NCBI GenBank assembly: GCA_016702705.1
Contig: JADJDM010000001.1
Coordinates: 372,001-436,000, forward strand
DNA: 64,000 nucleotides
Source: Bacteroidota bacterium
GTDB taxonomy: Bacteria > Bacteroidota > Bacteroidia > B-17B0 > Aurantibacillaceae
Reading direction: 5' to 3'
Made by a program: the position numbers and the translations under genes. This document shows positions 37,001-45,961 of the stretch, piece by piece. Positions within the stretch are counted from its first letter, which is position 1; each line of letters opens with the position of its first letter. Below the pieces are notes generated by a model. That model was not told the DNA's origin. It saw only the letters and a list, made by a program, of their open reading frames with translations, and searched no databases.

Positions 37001-37502
37001 AAGCGCAAATACTACCTACTCTGATACATTAAATTTAGTTAACGGTTGTTATTTATTTGATTTAAGAGATACAGGTGAAGATGGCTTAACTTGGTGGGCA
37101 AATACAGCACAGGGTTCGGGAACCATTAAATTTAAAAATGGTTACACAGGCGCAGTATTAACTAATTTTAATTCTGACTTTGGTGGACAAGTATATCAAC
37201 AGTTTAATGCGGATGCTTCTTTAGTTGGATTAGCAGATTATATTTTTACTTCACAAAATAGATTAGCTGTTTTACCAAATCCAAGCGAAGGAAATATTAC
37301 AGTGAATGTTGACTTAAAACAAAAACAAGATTTCAGTATTGAAATAACAGATATGCTTGGCAAAAAAGTTTTTTCAAAAGAAATAAAACAAAGTATTGCT
37401 GTAAGCGAAGAATTCGACTTAAGTAAAAACAATAAAGGTGTTTACTTCGTTATTCTAAAAACGAATGATGAAGTGATAACAAGAAAAGTGTTGATTCAAT
37501 AA
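34065..37502 (+). CDS. PNGase F-like peptide N-glycosidase with LamG domain and T9SS type A sorting
   Basis: A 1145-residue secreted protein with a signal peptide at residues 1-21. A first PNGase F-like segment has CGEWDYLTYSYLYKHTG (about residue 72). A LamG/concanavalin-like domain spans about 275-440 (FVTVSFWAYGTPQY, then GQWNHWAFTKN and FRIGKGNWSG). The PNGase F two-jellyroll region spans about 505-830, with RWKSRVTGHGMDTPQNCAEF, LVWRDNCDVNPLYPQGGTW and DRANWCPGAEVWTYDFEL. The last 80 residues (LAVLPNPSEGNITVNV, then GVYFVILK) form a type A sorting domain. The family removes N-glycans from glycoproteins. Whether the catalytic Asp/Glu are all present was not aligned. Clean sequence starts again here after the indel-rich block. 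Confidence 0.87.
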   Translation: MKQLIFIFSVLFVLNTNRLVSQTGDTIKVQTFTFGSPQDAWFVFPSDTVRFEKILMQYTLKCNPAQSPACGEWDYLTYSYLYKHTGLIDSSAVIQPSYIANGSSPNSVMYMNTPSYNYTTSWQYQTVITNTTSLNTATIGIDNTPSNHPLGASAPVSRSQYLWKASEMTSAGMTAGNITGLQLYLQSLGSELRNLTIRLKTTSADSITKINFSNTGYTTVYTHNKLFTSTGWNSLQFTTPFNWNGTSNLLVELLYDNTTVGTNNVVASTLTNFKSGLVNAGADRCLSFHSNGFVNAPVNNQVAAIDSFVTVSFWAYGTPQYQPMDGTCFEAVDSAGNRVLNSHTPWSDSRIYWDAGNESGYDRAIKLATTVQIEGQWNHWAFTKNVLTNTMKTFLNGTQVQTVTGMSKRMLNIDKFRIGKGNWSGSQTYEGKMDQFCVFNKDLTLANVQKLYRNKIDLTHPNYNNLILNYNFDDGNYLTAIDESPVPHALGTLNDGVNNPLKPAKELVTNFTETYSRPNIIFEQGVYTSHRDSSLVIDSVTKSPIQIVIYGDSINNPGTPTDTLTVWPSYYSNYLYNAQGVAIDSTLVTPHDTITLSYYTWYRKFPQVLRYELARYITPYGNGLSLGNGWTWTFDVSDYRTLLADSVHIAAGNWQELLDMQFIMIKGTPPRDVVDIQNVYTGSFDYGHTNDPIESHLTPKQISIPANAVNTRWKSRVTGHGMDTPQNCAEFCPKTHYYKVNGTTRFSKLVWRDNCDVNPLYPQGGTWVYDRANWCPGAEVWTYDFELTPFTTAGTTVTLDHDVQAYTNNGEWSYYQIEDQVVSYGAPNFSLDVAMEDILSPTTNQMWLRKNPICTNPIIRIKNTGSTTLTNLTITYGVTGATPSVYNWTGSLAFMQIAEVTLGNFASNTGGTEFYVTLSNPNGGADQYAFNNTMKSVYNLPPQIPSKLVIELKTNSVPSENSYTLKDGSGVTVFQRNGLSANTTYSDTLNLVNGCYLFDLRDTGEDGLTWWANTAQGSGTIKFKNGYTGAVLTNFNSDFGGQVYQQFNADASLVGLADYIFTSQNRLAVLPNPSEGNITVNVDLKQKQDFSIEITDMLGKKVFSKEIKQSIAVSEEFDLSKNNKGVYFVILKTNDEVITRKVLIQ

Positions 37503-37505
37503 AGT

Positions 37506-37560
37506 AATTGGTGGCTGAGTCATCCTGAGCTTGACGAAGGGCGAAGCCACCAATTATTTT
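37506..37560. terminator. Bidirectional terminator built on a REP-like palindrome
   Basis: Stem AATTGGTGGCT (37506-37516) with AGCCACCAATT (37545-37555) between two converging genes, with ATTTTT on the plus side. The loop contains TCATCCTGAGCTTGACGAAG, as at 28659-28706. The ends match the palindrome inside recQ. Confidence 0.8.
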
Positions 37561-38435
37561 TAAACCGTCATCGGTACATCCATCAAAAGTATTTCTGTAC
37601 CCGCTTCTTTTGAAACAAGATCAAAAGAACCTAAATCCCACATTCCTAATCCGTCTCTTTCATTCAATTCTTGTCCGTTAATGATTGCTTTTCCTTTTAT
37701 CATAAAAGCATATACTCCGTTACCTGCACGTTTTACTTTGTACGATGATTTTACTTCGTTATCAAATTTTCCCAAATGAAACCAAGCGTCTTGATGTATC
37801 CAAACTCCTGCATCATCTGCATTTGGAGAAAGTATTTGTTGGAATTTATTGTGACGATCTTTTAAATCCAAGGTTATTTGGTCGTAACGTGGAGTTACAT
37901 TTTTCTTATTAGGAAAAACCCAAATTTGTAAAAATTTAGTAAGCCTATCTTTATTTCTATTGTACTCGCTGTGCTGAATACCTGTTCCTGCACTCATTAC
38001 TTGTATATCGCCATGCTTAATAATAGTGGTGTTTCCCATACTATCCTTGTGTTCCAAATCTCCTTCTAAAGGAATCGAAATAATTTCCATATTATCATGC
38101 GGGTGAGTTCCAAAGCCCATACCTGCATCTACTCTATCATCATTTAACACACGTAACACGCCAAAATGCATACGCTCGGGGTTATAATAATTTGCAAAAC
38201 TAAATGTGTGATGCGAATCTAGCCACCCATGGTTTGCATGACCACGTGTATCGGCTTTGTGTAAAACTGTACTTGCCATAATTGTAGTTGTTGGATTAGG
38301 TATATGATTAAAACCTATTGGTTCTAATTGTTTTAATTCATCTATGTCATTCGACAAAATATTTCCAAGAGCCGAAGATGCTACAAACATTCCAGTTCCA
38401 AGCAATCCTTTCTTTATAAAATCTTTTCGTTCCAT
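37560..38435 (-). CDS. Pirin family protein with export-type N-terminus
   Basis: A pirin-type bicupin of 291 residues from the Met at 38435. A longer start at 38459 would fall on the promoter box, so it is not used. The N-terminal cupin has the metal-binding set GTHPHDNMEIISIPLEGDLE and, further on, GDIQVMSAGTGIQHSEYN, as in pirins with quercetinase activity. The first 27 residues (MERKDFIKKGLLGTGMFVAS) look like a lipid-free export signal with an Arg-Lys pair near the Tat position. That is unusual, since pirins are generally cytosolic. The HANHGWLDSHHTFSFANYY segment is the normal pirin start. Confidence 0.88.
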   Translation of the reverse strand: MERKDFIKKGLLGTGMFVASSALGNILSNDIDELKQLEPIGFNHIPNPTTTIMASTVLHKADTRGHANHGWLDSHHTFSFANYYNPERMHFGVLRVLNDDRVDAGMGFGTHPHDNMEIISIPLEGDLEHKDSMGNTTIIKHGDIQVMSAGTGIQHSEYNRNKDRLTKFLQIWVFPNKKNVTPRYDQITLDLKDRHNKFQQILSPNADDAGVWIHQDAWFHLGKFDNEVKSSYKVKRAGNGVYAFMIKGKAIINGQELNERDGLGMWDLGSFDLVSKEAGTEILLMDVPMTV

Positions 38436-38456
38436 GTTTATTTGAATTTGTTGATA

Positions 38457-38464
38457 CAAAGGTA
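38457..38464 (-). promoter_or_regulatory. -7 promoter box (TACCTTTG) for the pirin gene
   Basis: An exact TAnnTTTG match on the minus strand 21 bases before the ATG at 38435. It decides the start of the gene. Confidence 0.6.
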
Positions 38465-38575
38465 AAGCGTTATAAAATCAAAATTATTAATCTAGGTTAA
38501 GAAAATAGGGCAGCTTGTTTTAATAGTGTAATTATGTGTGTCTTTGTGTTTTTTGTTACGAAGTCTACTACATAG

Positions 38576-38683
38576 TTAGATTAATATAGTCCCCCATTTT
38601 CAATTATATTAGCTTAAAATATTTTATTCGCCAAAATGAACCCCATATTAATCTAATTTTGAAATAATATGTTGTTTTAAGCT
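38576..38683. other. Gene-free stretch with two interlocked inverted repeats
   Basis: The 326-base gap 38436-38761 has no gene. It holds TTAGATTAATAT (38576-38587) with its complement ATATTAATCTAA (38645-38656), and AGCTTAAAA (38611-38619) with TTTTAAGCT (38675-38683). The order a-b-a'-b' is that of a pseudoknot. Its role is unknown. Confidence 0.5.
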
Positions 38684-38761
38684 ACCGCATACAAAATAAA
38701 TTACTCGTTTTGGGGTTTTTCTTGTAAAACTTGCATTATTTCATTATTTTAGAAAAATATT

Positions 38762-41700
38762 ATGAAATCAAACCTCAACCTTCGCAAAAAAAGAATTTTT
38801 GTAATTCTTTTGTTAATTCAATTCTACTTTGGTTTTTCCCAAAATACTTTATTAAATCTTGAAAGTTCCGCTACTTTAATCAGTAGTGGCGACCAATATT
38901 TCGAAGACAAAAAGTATGATGAGGCTATTGATCAGTACAAAAAAGTACACAGAAATGATTCCAACTATTTTGTAGCTTCGCTTAGGTTATTAAACACCTA
39001 CTTAACTACTGATAAGGACTCGTTAGGTCTTTCTTCTTGTAACGATTTATTAAAACTAAAAAATGATATTACTCCAACTATTTTAGTTTATAAAGGAAAC
39101 TTCCTCGACAACTTAAAAAAACAATCAGAAGCCGAAGCTGTTTATTTACAAGGCCAAAAAGACTATCCGCTGAATCATTCCTTCGTATATGAAATGGGTA
39201 TTTTAAACCTTCGCAAAAAAAATTACTCGGAAGCGTATAATTGGTTTGTAAAATCAGCCAAGTTAAATCCAACGCACGCTTTGAGTCACTTTCAACTTGG
39301 TATTTTAGCTTACCGTCAAAACAATGTTACCGCATCCATGCTTGCCATACAATATTATTTTATGTGTGATGTAAGCAGTAAAAGAGCTCAAGGCCTTGTT
39401 GTTGATCTTGAAAAAATTTCTAAAATGGAATTAGAATCAGACACTTTAATATCTATTCCACAATTCGAAAACGAAAATGATTTTTCTGAACTTGAAAGTA
39501 TTATTAAATCTAAAGTTGCATTAGGTGAAAAATATAAATCAAAAACTGATTTAGCTTACGATTTAACCAAACAAATGCAATTAGTAATTGAAAATATTGG
39601 TAAATACAAGGATGTAAAAGGTTTTTATAATGAATTTTATGGTAAGTTTTTTAGTGAATTATATGCTAAAAAACACATGGAACCATATCTATATTATTGC
39701 CTTAGTGGAATGAAATTAGAGAAGGTTGATAAATGGATGGAAAGAAATAAAACAGAGGTAAATGAATTTAGCAATTGGTCATATATGTATATATGCCAAA
39801 ACCATGGAAACTTTATGGAGAACCTGAATGGTAAAACCATTTCAGTTCCTCATTGGTATAGTGAAAACAGAATTGTTGCAGCTGGAGCAAAAAACAGTAA
39901 TTCAGAAAATGATGGCTATTGGAATTACTATTTTTCCAATGGCATTAAAAAATCCGAAGGCGAATTTAAAAAAGGACTTAAAAATGGTTTATGGAAATTT
40001 TATTATAAAACCGGCGGTATTAAAGAAGAAACGGTATTCGAAATGGGCGTTGAAAAAGTAAATAAAGCTTATTACCTAAATACAAATATGAAATATGAAC
40101 TTAGTGTTGCTAACAATAAAATTGAAGGGCCAGTTAAATTTTATTACCCAAATGGAAACATTATGTACATAAAAGAATATAAGGATGGTAAAATTAATGG
40201 AACGGAATCTCAATTTTATAGAAATGGTAATAAAAAATATACCATACGCAATGTAGATGATATATACGATGGTGAATTAGCCAACTATTTTGACAACGGA
40301 AAGCCTTACCTTAAATATACACTTGTTAAAAGTAAAAGACAAGGTGCTGCCAAAGAGTTTTACAATAACGACGCTAGTTCAACCTACTCAGAAGGAAGCT
40401 ACAAGGATTCTGAATATTCGGGTGAATGGAAGTTCTTCCATCAAAATGGTAAGCTATCTTCGCAAGGTTCTTATGACGAAGATGGGCGCAAAACAGGCGA
40501 ATGGAAATCGTATTTCGATAGTGGAATTTTAAGTGAGATTGAATTATACGATGGTGGAAGATTAAATGGGTTGCAAAAATATTACGATATTGATGGAGTA
40601 CTTTGGCAAGAATTTACTTACAAAAAAGGTAAAATGTTAGAGTACAAAGCTTACAAAAAAGATGGTAGTGTAATAGCTGAGTATAAAGTTAACGGGAAAA
40701 ATTTTAAAGTTATTCTCTACTATCCTAATGGCGTTAAAAGAAGAGAAGGAGCAATTAGTGATGGGGAATTAGATGGTGTATGGAATGATTACACAAACTT
40801 TGGCGTGCTTAAAACAGAAACAAATTATAAAGATGGCTTATATCAAGGTAAAACCATTAACTACCATCCTAACGGCAAAGTTTTATCAGAAACAAATTAT
40901 GAAAACAATTCGCAAAATGGACTTTATAGAAAATACTTTATAGATGGAAATGTTGATTACGAAGGCATGATCAAAAACGGTGATAGGGATGGATATTGGA
41001 TTTACTACAAAACTGACAAGACTATTGATAGAATTTATTACTATGTAGATGGTGAAATAGATGGTTGGACAAGTCATTATGATGTTAATGGTAAAATAGA
41101 ACGTGAAGAATTATACAGCGAAACTTGTTTAATTAAGGTGGTATATTACGATACACTTGGAAATATTATGCAAAACGTTGACTTGCTGAAAGGAAGTGGA
41201 ACACTTGATAAGAAAAACTTAGCAGGTAAACTACACATGCATAAAGAATTTTCTAAGGATTATATAGAAGGTGACGTAAAAGTTTATTATGCAGATGGAA
41301 CAGTAAGTTATAGCGTGAAATACGTTAATGGTAAAGAAGAAGGTAAAGGCTTTAGTTATGATGAGTTAGGAAGAAAAACAGTTGAAACCGATTACTTTAA
41401 TGGAGAAGTTGATGGTAAACAAATAGAATATTATCCCGACGGTAAAGTTGAATCAGATTTTAGTTATAATAATGGCGATAAGCATGGCAAAGCTATTATC
41501 TACTTCACCAACGGAAAAGTTTATAAAGACATGACTTACAGCTATAGCGAAATTGAAGGTGAGTCAAGTGTTTATGATGAGTTTGGAGAACTAGTTTACA
41601 AACGTTTTTTTGTTGATGATGCGCTCGTAAATTTCACTTATAAGGATACAAAAGGAAACTTTGTTAAGCCTATGGAACTGCCTCAAGGCAATTACAAAGC

Positions 41701-42064
41701 TGTGTGTTATTTCCAAAATGGGAAAAAATCTTTAGAAGCAGATTATACAAACGGAGACTTAAATGGTAAACGTTTAGTTTATCTCTCTAATGGTCAATTA
41801 GACACGGAAGACAATTTTTATTTTGGTAAATCTATTGGCGATTCTAAAGCTTATTATCCAAGCGGCAAACTTAAATCTAAAGAGGTGTATGTTAATGGTG
41901 AAAGACACGGGACCTTTGAGTTTTATCGTGAAAATGGTAAACTAGAACATATCACAAACTACAAACTTGGTCAAAAGCATGGCTGGACTATTTACTATGA
42001 TGAAACTGGTAAACCAATAAAATCATTGCTTTATTATAATGATGAGTCTATCCTTGCTAAATAA
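38762..42064 (+). CDS. Exported TPR and MORN/YwqK-repeat protein
   Basis: A 1100-residue protein. A signal peptide ends near residue 27 (LLIQFYFGFSQN). TPR-like helices fill about residues 30-210 (ISSGDQYFEDKKYDEAIDQY, then WFVKSAKLNPTHALSHFQLG). From about residue 375 to the end are more than 25 MORN/YwqK-type repeats of 22-25 residues with the pattern G-x-x-x-F/Y-Y-x-N/D-G-K-x-x-x-E, for example GEFKKGLKNGLWKFYYKTGG. There is no sorting domain or lipobox, so it is probably periplasmic. Its TAA is followed directly by the ATG of the transglutaminase gene. YwqK repeats are linked to toxin-neutralising proteins in other phyla, but here they are embedded in an export operon and the role is open. 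Confidence 0.85.
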   Translation: MKSNLNLRKKRIFVILLLIQFYFGFSQNTLLNLESSATLISSGDQYFEDKKYDEAIDQYKKVHRNDSNYFVASLRLLNTYLTTDKDSLGLSSCNDLLKLKNDITPTILVYKGNFLDNLKKQSEAEAVYLQGQKDYPLNHSFVYEMGILNLRKKNYSEAYNWFVKSAKLNPTHALSHFQLGILAYRQNNVTASMLAIQYYFMCDVSSKRAQGLVVDLEKISKMELESDTLISIPQFENENDFSELESIIKSKVALGEKYKSKTDLAYDLTKQMQLVIENIGKYKDVKGFYNEFYGKFFSELYAKKHMEPYLYYCLSGMKLEKVDKWMERNKTEVNEFSNWSYMYICQNHGNFMENLNGKTISVPHWYSENRIVAAGAKNSNSENDGYWNYYFSNGIKKSEGEFKKGLKNGLWKFYYKTGGIKEETVFEMGVEKVNKAYYLNTNMKYELSVANNKIEGPVKFYYPNGNIMYIKEYKDGKINGTESQFYRNGNKKYTIRNVDDIYDGELANYFDNGKPYLKYTLVKSKRQGAAKEFYNNDASSTYSEGSYKDSEYSGEWKFFHQNGKLSSQGSYDEDGRKTGEWKSYFDSGILSEIELYDGGRLNGLQKYYDIDGVLWQEFTYKKGKMLEYKAYKKDGSVIAEYKVNGKNFKVILYYPNGVKRREGAISDGELDGVWNDYTNFGVLKTETNYKDGLYQGKTINYHPNGKVLSETNYENNSQNGLYRKYFIDGNVDYEGMIKNGDRDGYWIYYKTDKTIDRIYYYVDGEIDGWTSHYDVNGKIEREELYSETCLIKVVYYDTLGNIMQNVDLLKGSGTLDKKNLAGKLHMHKEFSKDYIEGDVKVYYADGTVSYSVKYVNGKEEGKGFSYDELGRKTVETDYFNGEVDGKQIEYYPDGKVESDFSYNNGDKHGKAIIYFTNGKVYKDMTYSYSEIEGESSVYDEFGELVYKRFFVDDALVNFTYKDTKGNFVKPMELPQGNYKAVCYFQNGKKSLEADYTNGDLNGKRLVYLSNGQLDTEDNFYFGKSIGDSKAYYPSGKLKSKEVYVNGERHGTFEFYRENGKLEHITNYKLGQKHGWTIYYDETGKPIKSLLYYNDESILAK

Positions 42065-43995
42065 ATGCAGCGACTTGTAACCATAATATGTATTTTTTTG
42101 TTTGGCTTTTCTACGTTTATTAAAGCGCAAAATGCTATTGACGTAGAGCGCCTGTTTTCTCTGTATCCAAATCAACAATTGATTTATTTAAACCGACAAG
42201 AAAACATTGATATCAAAACCGAAAAAAATTTACTAAGTGTAATCAGTCACAATTCAGAAAAAATGTTGCTTTTAAAAAAAGGATTAAGTAACGTTCGAAG
42301 TAAAAAAATATATACAAGCGAGTTTGTAAAAGTAAAAAACCTACGTGTATATTTATATGTTTATAATGGCAAAAAGCATTCGCGAAAAGAGCTCAATAGT
42401 ATCGAATTAAAATCTGAACACAGTGATGAAAATGGAATTTTTTATGATAATGCTCAATTTTACAACATTACTTTTTATGACGCAAACGAAGGCGATATTA
42501 TAGAAATTGAATACGATCAAGAATGGATTGAACCACGCTTTTTTGGATCACTTTATTTTAGTGATTATTATCCTGTACTTCAAACCAAGTACAACATAAC
42601 ATGCCAAAATGATATTATCCTAAATTCTAAAGAGTTCAACAACCAAAATCTCCCATATAAATACACTAAAATTCCAGGGTCGAAAAAATCAATACTTACT
42701 TGGGAGATCGATACCATTAAACCAATAGTGGATGAAGATTATGATCCAAGTTTCAAAAAAAGGCTTCCTACATAAATTTTAGCATCGAAAGCTATCAAAA
42801 AAATGGCGAAACCATTCCTGTGTGCGGAAGCTTAAAAAACTTATACAAATGGTATAATGAATTACTTAAGGATGTTGATATTTCAAATGATGAATACTTA
42901 GTAAAACTTTGCGATTCACTTACCAATGGAGTTGATAAGCCCGAAGAAAAAATTAAGCGTATTTTTTATTGGGTGCAAGAAAAAATAGCTTACTTGGCTT
43001 ATGAAGATGGTTTAGGTGGATATGTGCCAAGAGAAGCAGTTTTGGTGGCAAAAAGAAGATTTGGTGATTGTAAAGACATGGCTAATCTAATCACGCGCTT
43101 AGGACAAATTGCAAAATTACCGGTTTATAGAACATGGATTGGAACTCGAGATATTCCTTTCCAATTTTCTGAATTCCCAGCTCCCTATTGTGCAAACCAC
43201 ATGATTGCAACATACCTTGGAGAAAAAGACACTATTTTTTTAGATGCTACGGGTAGGTTTTATCCTTTTGGAATGCCAACTTCTATGATACAAGGCAAAG
43301 AGGGTTTAATTGGAATAAGTGAAACGGAATTTATTCTTAAAAAGGTTCCTGTTCAAGAAACCAAAATCAACATGGAACATGATAGTATTGTTTTAAGTTT
43401 AGCCGACGGAAATAAAGTAACTGGAAGGGGCTTTTATAAATTATATGGATATGAAAAAATTAGTCTAATGCATTTGTTTGGAAACAAATCCTATAAATGG
43501 CAAAAGGAATACCTACAAAGTTTATTAGAAAAAGGGAATAATAAGTTTAGCCTCGATACTTTTGATATTGTTGACCAAGACATTGATAAACCATTGTTGT
43601 TGAATTATGTTTTTACCATAAATGATTACATTACTGAAAATAATAATTCAAAATACATCAACCTTAATTTTTTAAAAACCTACTTCGATAAGTTTACCTT
43701 AACAAAAAGAAATTATCCCTTTAGTTTTACAAATAATAACGTAACCAAATTATCTGTTACATTCAACATTGGTAATTATACAATTGATTATTTGCCACCA
43801 GATACAAACTACAGTGATTCTGTTTTTGATTATTCTTTAAAATATTCCAAACTCGAAAAGAGTATTCTTTTCGAAAACACCATTTCTATTCATAAAATAG
43901 AAATTCCTAAAGGAGATTTTTCTCAAGTTAATGAGGCAATAAACTCATATAAAAAAGCAAAAAGTAACTTGGTGGCACTTTCAATCAAAAAATAA
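42065..43995 (+). CDS. Exported DUF3857/transglutaminase-like protein, one frameshift
   Basis: Two frames (42065-42775 and about 42762-43995) make one protein of about 643 residues. A signal peptide ends near residue 21 (FGFSTFIKAQ). A DUF3857 domain fills about 25-235 (YVYNGKKHSRKELNSIELK, then GDIIEIEYDQEWIEP). A transglutaminase-like domain follows with the Cys in RRFGDCKDMANL (codon 43069-43071), His in CANHMIATY and Asp in FLDATG. The break is an A-run of seven at 42755-42761, where eight restore KKKASYINFSIESYQ across the junction. It starts zero bases after the MORN gene and ends 3 bases before the next. The substrate, perhaps periplasmic peptides, is unknown. Confidence 0.8.
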
Positions 43996-43998
43996 ATT

Positions 43999-45954
43999 AT
44001 GAATAAATCTAAACTAACTACATTCTTAATTCTTTTAGCAATCCTAAAAGTACATTCACAAACTTATTTTTTTCAAGATATTGTTTTAGAAAAAACACCA
44101 ACTGTTTATAAACCTACCGATGCCGAAAAAAATCAGGACCTGATAACCGTTTTCGAAAAAAATATTTATGAAGTTGCTTACGATTCTGATGGACAAGCCG
44201 CTATATATGAAACCACTCACACGCTGCATCATGTAAACAGTATAAAAGGCATTGACCAAGTTAATAAGGCTTACATTTCTTTAACCAAGGTAAATGAGGA
44301 AATTGATGTAAAAGCACGTTGTATAACAGCAGATAATAAGGTTATCTATTTCAACAAAAGTTCGATGAAAACAGTTGAAGATTTTGAAAATGCTGGTCCA
44401 TTTAAAATTTTTGCAATTGATGGTGTAGAGGTTGGTTGTGATGTAGAAGTTTTATATACAAACAAAAAACAATATCAAGTTAACTTATTTAGTAGAGTAG
44501 CAGGCTCATCTAAAATATTACACTTTGAAGCCCATATACTTTCTCCGAAAAATTTAGTTTATGAAACCAAAGGATATAATGGACTTAATGCGTTTAAAAA
44601 AGACACCACAAATAAAGAAAAAAATCATTTAGTGCTTATACACGACAATATTGAAAAAGTTAATGATGAACGTTACTCTTTAGGCAAATCAAATGTAATG
44701 AGCTTCATTGCTCAGCTAATGTATAATTATAATAAAGGAAATGCCAAAATTTATACTTGGGATATTATTTCAAAAGATTTATATACATCTTATTATACTA
44801 CCGAATCATCCGAACAAAAAAGCGTTACTAAATTTCTTGATAAAAACAAAATTTCTAAATTAGATGGAAACGAAGCTAAAATCAAAGCTATCGAATCTCT
44901 TATTAAAACTACTTTTGAAGTAAGCGATAATTTTCCACCAGAAAGCCTCTCCAAATCAATCGATTCAAAAAAATTAAACGAAGCAAATGCAGTGCGATTA
45001 TATATTGCTGCATTTAAAGCAATGTCGATTCCATTTGAGTTTTGTTTAACTCGTGATCGTCATACCATTCGATTCGATCCAAAATTTCCGTCTTATATCT
45101 TTGCTTCTGATTACCTATTTTATTTTCCAGAAAATGATAAGTTAATGTCTCCAACTAATATAATTAGTAGATATGGATTTCCCGACCCAGATGTTTTAGG
45201 TAACGAAGGATTGTTTGTGAAAGAGGTTAATATTGGAGATATATCAGCTTCTTCTTCCAAAACTAAAAAACTTAAATCTACCGATTACACCCAATCCTAT
45301 CACAACACAGATGTAATTGCAATTTTAGACTTCTCATCAAATACAGTTACTCTTGATGTTACGCAAAATTTATTTGGATACTCGGCGTACTCAATTCAAC
45401 CCATTTATAGATATCTAAGTGACGAACAAAAGGAAGACATTAAAAAAGCTTATTACTTAAGTGAGAACATGGAAAACATTAAAAATGTTTCTGTTTTAAA
45501 TATCGAAGAAAGTGATGTATATGTAAAACCCTTAACGGTTAAGTTTACTGGTGAACAAAACGATTATTTAGAAAATGCTGGTAATAAATTTGTTTTTAAA
45601 GTAGGTTTACTTATTGGAAAGCAAGCTGAATTATATCAAGAAAGCAGTCGTGTATCTCCAGCAGATATGGGTTATCCTCATTTTCTTAAACGTGAGCTTA
45701 TTATTAATATTCCAGATGGATACACTCCATCTAACTTAAACGATATTGTAATTAATAAAACATGTATGATTGATGGAAAAGAAACTGCAGTGTTTACCTC
45801 TTCTTATCAAATTAAAGACAATAAAATAATTGTTTCAGTATATGAAGATTACAAACTAACAGAGTATGCGCTTGCAAATTTTAATGATTTTGTTGCGGTT
45901 TTAAATGCCGCTGCCGATTTCAATAAAAAGAGCATTGTATTCGACAAAAAATAA
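43999..45954 (+). CDS. Exported DUF3857 protein with degenerate transglutaminase-like domain
   Basis: A 651-residue paralogue of the preceding gene. A signal peptide covers residues 1-21 (ILLAILKVHSQ), and a DUF3857-type domain covers about 45-260. In the transglutaminase-like part, the position of the catalytic Cys reads NEANAVRLYIAAFKAMSIPF, where a Glu replaces Cys by my alignment. The later SYIFASDYLFYFP and KLMSPT replace the His and Asp motifs. All three catalytic residues therefore look lost, while the fold is kept. The sequence is clean, with no frameshift. It starts 3 bases after the active paralogue, which suggests a pseudo-enzyme partner. The alignment by eye is uncertain at the His position. 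Confidence 0.78.
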   Translation: MNKSKLTTFLILLAILKVHSQTYFFQDIVLEKTPTVYKPTDAEKNQDLITVFEKNIYEVAYDSDGQAAIYETTHTLHHVNSIKGIDQVNKAYISLTKVNEEIDVKARCITADNKVIYFNKSSMKTVEDFENAGPFKIFAIDGVEVGCDVEVLYTNKKQYQVNLFSRVAGSSKILHFEAHILSPKNLVYETKGYNGLNAFKKDTTNKEKNHLVLIHDNIEKVNDERYSLGKSNVMSFIAQLMYNYNKGNAKIYTWDIISKDLYTSYYTTESSEQKSVTKFLDKNKISKLDGNEAKIKAIESLIKTTFEVSDNFPPESLSKSIDSKKLNEANAVRLYIAAFKAMSIPFEFCLTRDRHTIRFDPKFPSYIFASDYLFYFPENDKLMSPTNIISRYGFPDPDVLGNEGLFVKEVNIGDISASSSKTKKLKSTDYTQSYHNTDVIAILDFSSNTVTLDVTQNLFGYSAYSIQPIYRYLSDEQKEDIKKAYYLSENMENIKNVSVLNIEESDVYVKPLTVKFTGEQNDYLENAGNKFVFKVGLLIGKQAELYQESSRVSPADMGYPHFLKRELIINIPDGYTPSNLNDIVINKTCMIDGKETAVFTSSYQIKDNKIIVSVYEDYKLTEYALANFNDFVAVLNAAADFNKKSIVFDKK

Positions 45955-45961
45955 ATTAGTT

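Noticed and set aside
38762..42064. A toxin-antitoxin pair based on the YwqK-type repeats
   Set aside because: No toxin-like gene is adjacent, the protein has a signal peptide, and it is far longer than YwqK antitoxins.
42755..42765. Programmed frameshifting on the A7 run in the transglutaminase gene
   Set aside because: The run is the right kind of slippery site, but three other genes in the window show the same pattern at homopolymers, and the whole 24-34 kb block shows many more. One technical cause explains all of them.
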